Assembly: GCA_031553195.1 (NCBI GenBank)
Contig: JAVBLV010000078.1
Location: 1 to 13,494, forward strand
Source of the DNA: JAVBLV01 sp031553195
GTDB taxonomy: Bacteria > Bacteroidota > Bacteroidia > Bacteroidales > P3
Direction: 5' to 3'
Length of the DNA stretch: 13,494 bases
A program made the translations under genes and the position numbers. The notes beneath the pieces are model-generated. The model saw nothing but the letters and a program-made list of their open reading frames with translations, was not told the DNA's origin and did no database searches. Below are positions 1-6,975 of the stretch, piece after piece (the first letter of the stretch is position 1; each line of letters begins with the position of its first letter).

Positions 1-341
1 TCATAAAAGTCTTGAATGAATTGGGATGTTCCGACAGCACGTTCAAATACCTTCCTATCGGTATTTTTGCGGTCTGGTCGTCCAACTCGTTTACACCCGA
101 AGCCAGCACGAATAATATTTTCAAGTTCTATTCGAAAAATATGTTGAGTAATTTTTCATTGGTAATTTACGACCGTTGGGGACAACAGGTTTTTCAATCG
201 AATAATATCAACCTGGGTTGGGACGGCACATATAAAGGGAAAAAATGCCCCACGGGAAGTTATGTTTGGATTATGTCTTACAAACGTCCGGAATCCAACC
301 GCACTTATCAGGAAAAAGGAAACGTGAATTTAATCCGGTAA
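1..341 (+). CDS. C-terminal end of a secreted protein with gliding-motility-type (CHU_C, T9SS type B) sorting domain, 5' partial
   Basis: The frame is open from the window edge (first whole codon at 3) to a TAA at 339-341, giving about 113 residues of what must be a larger protein. The visible part matches the C-terminal domain named gliding motility-associated C-terminal (CHU_C): an SFTPEASTNNIFKF stretch where family members have a FTPNGDGxND-like segment, then the core LVIYDRWGQQVFQS, GWDGTYKG and PTGSYVWIM. In Bacteroidota this domain is a type IX secretion (type B) signal carrying the protein through the outer membrane. The FTPNGDG segment is diverged here but the IYDRWG and GWDGT core is intact. 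The function of the passenger lies outside the window and cannot be judged. A hairpin terminator follows at 367-402, so this is the end of its transcript. A TTG at 12 could be read as a start but is inside the domain and not credible. Confidence 0.85.
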   Translation, partial: IKVLNELGCSDSTFKYLPIGIFAVWSSNSFTPEASTNNIFKFYSKNMLSNFSLVIYDRWGQQVFQSNNINLGWDGTYKGKKCPTGSYVWIMSYKRPESNRTYQEKGNVNLIR

Positions 342-366
342 AGGAATATTTGTCCGTTAAAACAGG

Positions 367-402
367 AAAGAGGCTGTTCAAAAAGTTTTGGGCAGCCTCT
401 TT
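367..402 (+). terminator. Rho-independent-like terminator of the secreted-protein gene
   Basis: A perfect 10-base inverted repeat, aaagaggctg (367-376) with cagcctcttt (393-402), sits 25 bases after the stop codon. The loop region holds a further short caaaa/ttttg pairing, and the right arm ends in a short T run. The arm also resembles the terminal repeat of the MITE-like element at 12952-13113 (agaggYtgt), so it may be a collapsed mobile element serving as a terminator; that origin is inference. Confidence 0.6.
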
Positions 403-415
403 TGTTGATGTTTAT

Positions 416-470
416 GGATCAGTGGAGAATTTTGGTGGAGAGCCATAATAATGGATCAGTGTAAAAATAG
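416..470 (+). repeat. IS21-like end repeat, copy A
   Basis: The segment is built from three related units of about 18-19 bases, beginning ggatcagtggagaa, ggtggagagcca and ggatcagtgtaaaaatag. Copy B at 13225-13266 shares the first 14 bases (416-429) and the last 24 bases (447-470) exactly, but lacks most of the middle unit. Several short repeated units carrying ggatcagt at an element end are the style I associate with IS21-family transposon termini in Bacteroidota. No transposase (istA) or helper (istB) gene is present, so this would be a solo end or relic. The family assignment is inference; the repeat itself is seen directly. Confidence 0.55.
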
Positions 471-578
471 AACAAAATTCAGGTAATAAAATCGGCAATT
501 CGCGCCAAGATCTGATAAATAAAATTCTGTTTTAAACGAAAAAACAAAACAGGAGAGATTCCCTCTCCCCTTAAAAAG

Positions 579-620
579 AAAATCTGCCGTCTGATAATAA
601 AACCAGACGGCAGATTTTTT
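579..620. terminator. Strong bidirectional terminator behind gdhA
   Basis: A perfect 15-base inverted repeat, aaaatctgccgtctg (579-593) with cagacggcagatttt (604-618), has a 10-base loop. On the plus strand it is followed by more T (to 620). On the minus strand the A-rich 571-582 segment gives a T-rich tail. It lies 23 bases past the gdhA stop and should end gdhA transcription; the symmetry would also stop read-through from the left. Confidence 0.85.
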
Positions 621-643
621 GTTTATTAATCGAAGATTCCAGT

Positions 644-1981
644 TTAAATAACGCCTAAGTCAATCATTGCATCGGCTACTTTTATAAAACCGGCAATGTT
701 AGCGCCTTTTACATAGTTGATATATCCGTCTTTTTCCGTTCCATATTTAACGCAACTTGCATGGATATCGTTCATCATTTGTTGTAAACGAGCATCGACT
801 TCTTCTGCAGTCCAGCCTAATTTTAAGGCATTTTGACTCATTTCCAAGCCAGACACGCCAACTCCGCCTGCATTAGCCGCTTTGCCAGGAGCAAAAATTA
901 CTTTGGTTTTTTGCAATTCGTGGATCGCATCGGCAGTACATCCCATGTTAGAGATTTCGCCAACACATTGAACGCCGTTAGCAACCAACTGTTTTGCATC
1001 GTCGGCATTCAATTCATTTTGAATGGCACAAGGCATAGCAATATCTACTTTCACTTCCCATGGTTTTTTGCCGGCAACAAATTTAGCTTTAGGATATTTT
1101 TTAGCGAAAGGAGCGACTACATTTTCGCGAGTTGCCAACAATTCGGTCATATATTGGATTTTTTCGGCATTCAAACCTTCTTCATCGTAAATATAACCGT
1201 CAGGTCCTGAAATAGCAACTACTTTAGCTCCTAATTCGGTCGCTTTTAGAGCGGCGCCCCAAGCTACATTGCCAAATCCCGACAAAGCAATAGTTTTTCC
1301 TTTTATGTCTTTTCCATGTTGTTTCAACATGTTGTTTACAAAATAAACGCCGCCGTATCCTGTAGCTTCCGGACGAAGGATTGAGCCTCCCCAATTACGA
1401 CCTTTACCGGTTAGAACGCCGGTATTTTCTACGCGAAGCTTTTTGTACATGCCGTACATGAACCCGATTTCGCGACCGGCTACGCCGATATCTCCTGCAG
1501 GAACGTCTGTTTCAGGTCCGATGTATTTTTCCAATTCAGCCATAAAAGCTTGGCAAAAACGCATAACTTCCATTTCTGATTTTCCTTTAGGATCGAAATC
1601 AGAACCGCCTTTACCGCCACCCATAGGCAAAGTAGTCAAACTATTTTTGAAAGTTTGTTCAAAACCTAAAAATTTCAACGTATCAACATTGACTGCCGGA
1701 TGGAAACGGATACCGCCCTTATAAGGTCCGATGGCATTGTTAAATTGTACCCGGTAACCACGGTTTACCTGAATTTGACCTTTGTCGTCAACCCATTCAA
1801 CTTTGAATTGGAAAATACGATCCGGCTCCACAATTCTTTCAACAATTGCGTATTTGTCGTACTTTGGGTTTGCTTCAACATATTCTTTAATAGTTTCAAG
1901 AACTTCTGTTACCGCTTGCAAGAACAACGGTTGTCCCGGATTTTTAGCTTCTACATCTGCTAAAATTTTCTTTACGTCCAT
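644..1981 (-). CDS. gdhA: NADP-specific glutamate dehydrogenase
   Basis: A 445-residue protein of the usual length for the hexameric bacterial enzyme (EC 1.4.1.4), which makes glutamate from 2-oxoglutarate, ammonium and NADPH in the cytoplasm. The glutamate-binding segment LPMGGGKGGSDFDPKG (118-133) contains the catalytic lysine (K124 in GGGKGG). PAGDIGVAGREIG (161-173) carries the conserved aspartate. The Rossmann nucleotide-binding loop is SGFGNVA (234-240), followed by AISGPDGYIYDEEG. The N-terminal stretch NRGYRVQFNNAIGPYKGGIRF is characteristic of the family. It starts with ATG at 1979-1981, which fits the family N-terminus. It is transcribed alone, with a candidate promoter box at 2028-2035 and a terminator at 579-618. 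The neighbour across the promoter region, the DUF502 gene, is divergent. I see no lesion. NADP rather than NAD use is inferred from overall family likeness. Confidence 0.97.
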   Translation of the reverse strand: MDVKKILADVEAKNPGQPLFLQAVTEVLETIKEYVEANPKYDKYAIVERIVEPDRIFQFKVEWVDDKGQIQVNRGYRVQFNNAIGPYKGGIRFHPAVNVDTLKFLGFEQTFKNSLTTLPMGGGKGGSDFDPKGKSEMEVMRFCQAFMAELEKYIGPETDVPAGDIGVAGREIGFMYGMYKKLRVENTGVLTGKGRNWGGSILRPEATGYGGVYFVNNMLKQHGKDIKGKTIALSGFGNVAWGAALKATELGAKVVAISGPDGYIYDEEGLNAEKIQYMTELLATRENVVAPFAKKYPKAKFVAGKKPWEVKVDIAMPCAIQNELNADDAKQLVANGVQCVGEISNMGCTADAIHELQKTKVIFAPGKAANAGGVGVSGLEMSQNALKLGWTAEEVDARLQQMMNDIHASCVKYGTEKDGYINYVKGANIAGFIKVADAMIDLGVI

Positions 1982-2027
1982 GATTTATAATTTGTTAATA
2001 GAATAATTGATATAATTATAGTACGAG

Positions 2028-2035
2028 CAAAGGTA
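2028..2035 (-). promoter_or_regulatory. Candidate Bacteroides-type -7 box of gdhA
   Basis: Read on the minus strand the sequence is TACCTTTG, an exact match to the Bacteroidota -7 consensus TAnnTTTG. It lies 46 bases before the gdhA ATG, giving a leader of roughly 40 bases. I see no convincing TTTG -33 box at the usual distance, so this rests on the -7 element alone. Confidence 0.5.
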
Positions 2036-2253
2036 GGTATTTTATTCATAATAAATCGTTTTTTTCAAGATAAAGTTATTTATTATTCCATGGGTTAATA
2101 TAATATTGATAATGAAATATTTAATCCTTGTCAAACGAAGTGGAAAACCGATCTTAAAACACCTGTGAACGCTTTTATATTTAAATTCCGGGATTAAATT
2201 GTTTTCAGGGTATAATATAAACCTTAACCGTTAATTGTTGTTATGTATTAGAA

Positions 2254-2283
2254 GAGTTGAAAGTTGAGAATTGAGAGTTGAAA
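2254..2283. repeat. Degenerate short tandem repeat (gttgaga-like units)
   Basis: Four imperfect units of the form RgttgaRa / attgaga follow each other directly. The significance is unknown. It is low-complexity and intergenic. Confidence 0.5.
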
Positions 2284-2352
2284 AAAACTTTAATATTGTT
2301 CAAAAATCATTTTCAACTAAACAAAGTCTGACCAAAAAACAAAAAGAGACGC

Positions 2353-2952
2353 ATGAAAAGAAATATTTTTCAATTTATTTTTATTGGAATTCTTGCATTT
2401 TGGATTCCATTACTGGCATTGATTTATGTATTCAAACACCTTCAATCGGCGCTGCAAATATTGGCAAAACCTATCAAACGCTTATTTCCTAATAATGATT
2501 TCTTTGAGATCTTTATCGACATTCTTTTATTTGCCGTTCTTTTTCTCCTTATCAGTTACTTGATTGGAATAATCGCTCGAAAAACGGTTTTAAACAAATG
2601 GGTAAAAAGAGTAGATCATTTACTGGGCAGGATTTTTCCAAGTTATATTTTCGATAAAAATTTTCTGATTGGCAAAAGCGAGTTCTCTGAAAACAAATGG
2701 GAAGTGGCGCTTATTAAAGAGGAGGAAATACACAAATTAGGCATGGTCGTAGAACAACACCCCGACGGACTTTGTATTGTGTATATTCCCGGAGCGCCTT
2801 CCGCATCGAGCGGCGAAATTATTTTTGTCCGAAAAGAAAAATTGATATTCTTATCCCTTTCGGTCGAAGATGTTATTAAACTTACAAGACAATATGGCGT
2901 AGGATTATCTGATTTGTACGACAAGGGACTTTTAATGCCGAAACCTAAATAG
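2353..2952 (+). CDS. DUF502 family membrane protein
   Basis: A 199-residue protein with two hydrophobic segments, about residues 7-27 and 52-75, so probably an inner-membrane protein with a large soluble C-terminal part. Residues 139-183 carry the family's recognisable pattern: a strand reading GLCIVYIPGAPSASSGEIIFV, then a segment ending LSLSVEDVIKLTRQYGVG. This matches the DUF502 pattern of IPTTPNPTSG-like loop, FV, and SVEDAxKxxxSGG. The biochemical role of DUF502 proteins in bacteria is unknown to me. The ATG at 2353 directly precedes a positively charged MKRN leader and the first membrane helix, so the start is credible. It faces hydA convergently with a 53-base gap in which I see no hairpin, and it stands divergent to gdhA, so it appears monocistronic. 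No lesions. Confidence 0.75.
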   Translation: MKRNIFQFIFIGILAFWIPLLALIYVFKHLQSALQILAKPIKRLFPNNDFFEIFIDILLFAVLFLLISYLIGIIARKTVLNKWVKRVDHLLGRIFPSYIFDKNFLIGKSEFSENKWEVALIKEEEIHKLGMVVEQHPDGLCIVYIPGAPSASSGEIIFVRKEKLIFLSLSVEDVIKLTRQYGVGLSDLYDKGLLMPKPK

Positions 2953-3005
2953 AAAAATCACTTGAAGATCCTCCATTTTAGAGAATAATCAGCATTTAAA
3001 TTTAT

Positions 3006-4796
3006 TCAAATCCGGTTCCGCGCTTGGTAGCGCGTGTGCAATAATTCATGCGATTTATGTCCGTTGGGTTTCCCAAGGAATTCTTCATAAATATGAATGA
3101 CTTCAGGGTTTTCGTGCGATTTGCGGATGTTCATGGATTCGTCTTCGGCATAAATGGCCTCCATTCGTTTTTTACGGATGGCTTCGCTGGTTGGATAAGG
3201 TTGCCCGCCTCCTCCTAAGCATCCGCCTGGGCATGCCATGATTTCTATAAAATGATAAAATGCTTTTCCATATTTTATGCTGTCCATTAATTTTTTTGCA
3301 TTAGTCAATCCATGAGCAATAGCGATTTTTAAGTCCACGCCTTCAAGGAAATTCCATTCGGGCAAAGTATCTTTGATATGAACCTCTGCTTCTTTTACGC
3401 CTTCCATTCCACGTACGGGTGTGATTTTTAAATTAGAGAACGGGATTTCCTTACCTGTAACAACTTCCCACGCGGTGCGTAAAGCCGCTTCCATTACGCC
3501 TCCGGTTGCTCCGAAGATAACTCCGGCGCCGGTCGAAGCGCCCATAATGCTATCATAATGTTGATCTGTTAATGACATAAAGTCGATACCCGCCTGTTTG
3601 ATCATGATAGCCAGTTCGCGCGTTGTTAAAACATAATCCACATCTTTAAACCCGCTGCTGCGCATTTCGGGACGGTCGGCCTCAAATTTCTTGGCCGTAC
3701 AGGGCATAATGGATACCGACACAATCTTTGACGGCTCTACGCCAATTTTTTTTGCATAATAGGTTTTGGCCAAAGCCCCGAACATTTGTTGCGGGGATTT
3801 GCAGGAAGAAAGATTTCTCAACATTTCAGGATACATATGTTCGATAAATTTAATCCAACCGGGCGAACAAGAAGTCGTCATTGGTAAAATCGCCGAATTG
3901 TCGAGTTCTTTTAAAACGGCCTTTAAGCGTCCCAACAATTCATATCCTTCTTCTACAATGGTAAGGTCGGCTGTAAAGTCGGTATCCAATACCGAATCAA
4001 AGCCAAGCCGTTTCAAAGCGGCAACTAATTTACCGGTTACTCGTTCTCCTACGTCAAAGCCCAACTCTTCGCCCAATGCAATTCGAACGGAAGGCGCGGT
4101 TTGTACAACCACGTGTATATTGGGGTCTGCCAGCGCATCCCATACCTCTTCAATATAATTACGTTCTACCAAAGCGCCGGTAGGACAACGGTTAACGCAT
4201 TGTCCGCAATTGGTGCAAATCACTTCGTACAAAGGGTATTCCCTGAAAGTCCCCACCCTCATTTTTTCCCCTTTATACAGGCAACTCAACGCGCTTACCG
4301 ATTGCATTTCCTCACAAGTACGCACACAACGCTGACAGCGGACGCATTTGCTATCGTCTTTGACAATGGAAGGCGAATAATAATCAATTTCATAGCCTTT
4401 GTATTTCGCCAAATCAATAAAAAAATCATTACTTATTTTGTATTCTGCCGCTAATTCCTGCAATTCACATTTTCCATTTTTATAGCATTTAGTACAATCG
4501 GCATTATGCTCGGACAAAAGCAGTTCTATAATGTGTTTACGCGCTGTGCGTACGGCATGGCTGTTGGTCAGGATTTTCATACCCTCTGAAACGGGCGCGG
4601 CACAGGCAGGGATTAAAGTGCGAGCACCTACTTGTTCAACCATACATACCCTGCAATTGCCGGCTACATTTAAATCCGGGTGATTGCACAGGGTAGGGAT
4701 TTTGATATTAATTAAACGTGCCGCATCTAAAACGGTAACTCCTTTCTCAACACTAACATTGATATGGTCTATAGTAAGATTGACTTTTTTTGACAT
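3006..4796 (-). CDS. hydA: Catalytic subunit of trimeric NADH-dependent [FeFe] hydrogenase (HydA, group A)
   Basis: A 596-residue protein that reduces protons to H2 (or the reverse) at an H-cluster in the cytoplasm. Domains in order: N-terminal [2Fe-2S] (C37, C48, C51, C65); His-ligated [4Fe-4S] (H97, C101, C104, C110); two ferredoxin [4Fe-4S] sites (C151-C161 and C194-C204); catalytic domain with L1 TTSCSPGW (308-314), L2 MPCTAKKFE (364-372) and L3 EIMACPGGCLGGGGQP (518-533). The C-terminal part from about 545 contains the fused small-subunit segment (SHENP, FLGKP, SHELLHTRY). L1 has Ser where prototypes have a second Cys (TSCCPGW). There is no extra C-terminal [2Fe-2S] as in longer HydA proteins. 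The frame can be extended to a TTG at 4820, but ATG at 4794-4796 gives MSKKVNLTID, the normal N-terminus. It lies 31 bases after hydB as the third gene of the operon. No maturase gene (hydE, hydF, hydG) is in the window. Confidence 0.95.
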   Translation of the reverse strand: MSKKVNLTIDHINVSVEKGVTVLDAARLINIKIPTLCNHPDLNVAGNCRVCMVEQVGARTLIPACAAPVSEGMKILTNSHAVRTARKHIIELLLSEHNADCTKCYKNGKCELQELAAEYKISNDFFIDLAKYKGYEIDYYSPSIVKDDSKCVRCQRCVRTCEEMQSVSALSCLYKGEKMRVGTFREYPLYEVICTNCGQCVNRCPTGALVERNYIEEVWDALADPNIHVVVQTAPSVRIALGEELGFDVGERVTGKLVAALKRLGFDSVLDTDFTADLTIVEEGYELLGRLKAVLKELDNSAILPMTTSCSPGWIKFIEHMYPEMLRNLSSCKSPQQMFGALAKTYYAKKIGVEPSKIVSVSIMPCTAKKFEADRPEMRSSGFKDVDYVLTTRELAIMIKQAGIDFMSLTDQHYDSIMGASTGAGVIFGATGGVMEAALRTAWEVVTGKEIPFSNLKITPVRGMEGVKEAEVHIKDTLPEWNFLEGVDLKIAIAHGLTNAKKLMDSIKYGKAFYHFIEIMACPGGCLGGGGQPYPTSEAIRKKRMEAIYAEDESMNIRKSHENPEVIHIYEEFLGKPNGHKSHELLHTRYQARNRI

Positions 4797-4827
4797 GGCG
4801 GATACAAATTTAAAATTCAAGATTTCT

Positions 4828-6006
4828 CTAGTAGATCATTTCTTCTCTGAAATTGGTTACAATAGAAGAAAATGAATTGGCGACCGATTGTCCTAAACCG
4901 CATTTGGCCGTTAATTTCATAGTATCGGTTAATTTCAGCAAATAATCGAGATACGAAGCGCTCTTTGTTCCCTTTTTCACCGCTTCGATGCCGTGCACCA
5001 ATTGTTGAACGCCAATACGGCAAGGCGTACATTGTCCGCAAGACTCTTCGGCAAAAAAATCAAGATAATTGCGCAACAAATTGTACATAGAGCGGGAACT
5101 ATTGAAAATCATCATAGAGCCGCCTGTCGGCAACGAGTCTCCTTCCAAATCGGTTTTATACCCGATAATGGTTTGTCCAAATCTTTTTCTCGGCACGCAA
5201 AAGCCCGAAGCGCCGCCTACCTGTATGGCTTTGGCATCGCCATCGCCGAATTCTTCCACAAAGTCTTGTAACAACATTCCCAATTCTAACTCGTAAATTC
5301 CCGGAATCGGCGTATCGCCGGAAATAGAGAATAATTTGGAGCCTCGCGAGGATTGTGTTCCCAACTGTTTATATTTCCCTGAACCGATTTTACAAACAAT
5401 GACTGCCGAAACCAGCGTTTCCACATTATTCACCACTGTCGGCGCTCCCAAGTAACCGAAATTAACAGGGAAAGGAGGTTTATTACGGGGTTCGCCGCGC
5501 ATACCTTCCATCGATTCCAATAAAGCCGTTTCCTCGCCGCAAACATAAGCTCCGCTTCCCATAAAAATATCAATGTCGAAATGAAATCCAATATCTTTTA
5601 ATAGGATACCGAATTCCTTGAGATTAATCTTCAATTGGGGGACCAAATATTTATATTCTCCTCTCAGGTAGACATATCCTTTTTTTGAACCGATAACTTT
5701 TGCCGCAATAGCCATTCCTGTAAAAACCTTTAAAGCTACCGTATCTAAAATTTCCCGGTCTTTGAATGTTCCGGGCTCGCCTTCGTCGGCATTACAAATG
5801 ACATACTTTTCTTCTCCTTCGGCATCGCGGGCTAATTTCCATTTTAATCCGGTTAAAAATCCTGCGCCTCCGCGGCCCTTCAATCCGGAATCCAGTAATT
5901 CATTAATTATATCATCGTCCGAGCGACTCAAAGCCTTTAACAGAATCGCCTTATAATCATCTTTTTCAAAGATAAGATCAACTCGTTTTAATTTTCGTTC
6001 CTGCAT
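4828..6006 (-). CDS. hydB: NADH-binding flavoprotein subunit of the [FeFe] hydrogenase (HydB / NuoF-like)
   Basis: A 392-residue NuoF-family protein that should bind FMN and NAD(H) and pass electrons to Fe-S clusters. Visible motifs are GRGGAGFLTGLKW (44-56, NADH/FMN site), CNADEGEPGTFKDR (71-84), GSGAYVCGEETALLESMEG (150-168), and the single [4Fe-4S] ligand set C323, C326, C329 in ESCGQCTPCRIG plus C369. It is only the NuoF core. The N-terminal thioredoxin-like [2Fe-2S] domain and the C-terminal two-[4Fe-4S] ferredoxin domain found in long HydB proteins (about 600 residues in Thermotoga-type enzymes) are absent, and the stop is clean. The start is ATG at 6004-6006, chosen because a strong Shine-Dalgarno AAGGAGGA (6013-6020) lies six bases upstream. 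A TTG at 6010-6012 is the only longer option. The gene follows hydC by 12 bases, so the two are probably translationally coupled. Confidence 0.93.
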   Translation of the reverse strand: MQERKLKRVDLIFEKDDYKAILLKALSRSDDDIINELLDSGLKGRGGAGFLTGLKWKLARDAEGEEKYVICNADEGEPGTFKDREILDTVALKVFTGMAIAAKVIGSKKGYVYLRGEYKYLVPQLKINLKEFGILLKDIGFHFDIDIFMGSGAYVCGEETALLESMEGMRGEPRNKPPFPVNFGYLGAPTVVNNVETLVSAVIVCKIGSGKYKQLGTQSSRGSKLFSISGDTPIPGIYELELGMLLQDFVEEFGDGDAKAIQVGGASGFCVPRKRFGQTIIGYKTDLEGDSLPTGGSMMIFNSSRSMYNLLRNYLDFFAEESCGQCTPCRIGVQQLVHGIEAVKKGTKSASYLDYLLKLTDTMKLTAKCGLGQSVANSFSSIVTNFREEMIY

Positions 6007-6012
6007 TTTCAA

Positions 6013-6020
6013 TCCTCCTT
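6013..6020 (-). promoter_or_regulatory. Strong Shine-Dalgarno of hydB, overlapping the hydC stop codon
   Basis: On the minus strand the sequence AAGGAGGA ends six bases before the hydB ATG. Its first two A bases (6020-6019) are the last two bases of the hydC TAA. Such a full anti-16S match is uncommon in Bacteroidota, and no other gene in this window has one. It decides the hydB start. Confidence 0.8.
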
Positions 6021-6492
6021 ATAATTTCAATCCGGGTTTTTTAATATAGATGTCGAGAATTTTAATAATGCGTTCGGGAGTTAAATTAGAATAAACATCG
6101 TCGTTAATCAAGATGGCAGGCCCTTCGTGACACCTTCCTAGGCAATTGGTCTCCAGTAATGTAAATTTTTTATCTTTGGTTGTTTCGCCCAATGATATTT
6201 TCAATGTTTCTTCAATTGTTTTAATGATTTGATTTTTGCATTTCATTCCGCAAGAAATGGATTTACATATCCTGATAATGTACTTTCCTCGCGGTTCGGT
6301 GTCTAAAAAGGAGTAAAAAGAAGCCACCCCGTAAACGGTTGCTGTAGAAAGTTCTAATTCTTTGGCGATTAAACGTATGCTTTCATTTTCCAACGTTTTT
6401 TCTTGTTCAACCACCCCTTGTAAAATAGGGAGTAAAGATTCTCTTTTTCTTCCATGAGAATCAATCAGATGTCGTATTAAATTCTCAATCAT
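6019..6492 (-). CDS. hydC: [2Fe-2S] thioredoxin-like subunit of the [FeFe] hydrogenase (HydC / NuoE-like)
   Basis: A 157-residue NuoE-family protein, normal length. The N-terminal half is the helical NuoE bundle (TVYGVASFYSFLDTEPRGK at 52-70 is the typical linker). The C-terminal half is the thioredoxin-like [2Fe-2S] fold with ligands in C-x4-C (C76, C81) and C-x3-C (C117, C121, ETNCLGRCHEGPA). It carries electrons to or from the flavoprotein HydB. The ATG at 6490-6492 gives the usual MIENLIRHLI start. It is the first gene of the hydC-hydB-hydA operon, with a candidate -7 box at 6550-6557 upstream. An extra cysteine (C85, four residues after C81) is not a standard ligand. Confidence 0.93.
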   Translation of the reverse strand: MIENLIRHLIDSHGRKRESLLPILQGVVEQEKTLENESIRLIAKELELSTATVYGVASFYSFLDTEPRGKYIIRICKSISCGMKCKNQIIKTIEETLKISLGETTKDKKFTLLETNCLGRCHEGPAILINDDVYSNLTPERIIKILDIYIKKPGLKL

Positions 6493-6549
6493 AAGGCATT
6501 GTTTTTTAGGATGATAAAAAAAGAGCCCTAATTATTTTCAAAATACAAT

Positions 6550-6557
6550 CAAAGGTA
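6550..6557 (-). promoter_or_regulatory. Candidate Bacteroides-type -7 box of the hydCBA operon
   Basis: The minus-strand sequence TACCTTTG is an exact TAnnTTTG match and identical to the gdhA box. It lies 57 bases before the hydC ATG. A TTG at 6577-6575, 17 bases further upstream, could be a weak -33 element, though the spacing is slightly short. Confidence 0.5.
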
Positions 6558-6975
6558 AGAAGGAAAGTCATTAACAATGAATTAATAATATATATATATT
6601 CGTAACTTAAATTTCATATATTCAATTATTTATATTTATTTGTAACAATACATGTTTTTTATAAAATTTAATTTTCATCAGATGCATTGTTATCGAAAGA
6701 GAATATTCGCTTTAATTAAAATGAAAATGCCCCCTTTAGAATTTCCATCTAATTATCTGGATATAAAATATTCACAAAAAACAAGCTAAAATGTTTTACA
6801 AACAGACAAAAACTCTTGGCAATCGCTGAAATAAAGTGGTAGAAAGAATTATCTCCATGCAATGAAAGATATTTGTTTTGCGTGTACATTAACCTTCTCT
6901 AAAAGTTGGATTCTTTATTTTCTCAGGAAAAGATTAATTGATAAAATGCTACTTTTGCAATTGGAATAAGTCCTT

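Larger units (their letters stand above)
342..643. other. Spacer between the secreted-protein gene and gdhA
   Basis: No credible coding region. It holds the hairpin terminator at 367-402, the end repeat at 416-470, a small hairpin ggagag/ctctcc (552-557 with 563-568) and the strong terminator of gdhA at 579-618. A 67-codon frame covering 245-448 overlaps the secreted-protein gene and the terminator and looks like chance. Confidence 0.6.
1982..2352. other. Divergent spacer between gdhA and the DUF502 gene
   Basis: Very AT-rich with no credible gene. It contains the gdhA -7 box (2028-2035). Near 2254-2283 there is a run of imperfect 7-8 base units (gagttgaa, agttgaga, attgaga, gttgaaa), a kind of degenerate simple repeat that recurs in style at 10655-10705. 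No clear promoter for the plus-strand gene was found. Confidence 0.5.

Noticed and set aside
245..448. 67-codon plus-strand frame at the left end
   Set aside because: It overlaps the end of the secreted-protein gene, its terminator hairpin and the end repeat. The translation is not protein-like in its second half.
833..2006. Several plus-strand frames opposite gdhA
   Set aside because: They are mirror frames of a highly conserved gene, with no motifs or start signals of their own.
4817..5041. 74-codon minus-strand frame overlapping the end of hydB
   Set aside because: It overlaps the C-terminal [4Fe-4S] part of hydB in another frame and has no independent evidence. I considered whether it showed a frameshifted HydB extension, but the hydB frame ends cleanly and the overlap lacks cysteine motifs.
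3766..5296. Plus-strand frames opposite hydA and hydB, up to 130 codons
   Set aside because: They lie antisense to strongly conserved Fe-S proteins; the composition follows from the opposite strand and no family is recognisable.
6862..6969. 35-codon plus-strand frame in the long spacer
   Set aside because: Short, no ribosome binding site or promoter, no recognisable features, and it overlaps the opposite-strand fragment region only by chance.
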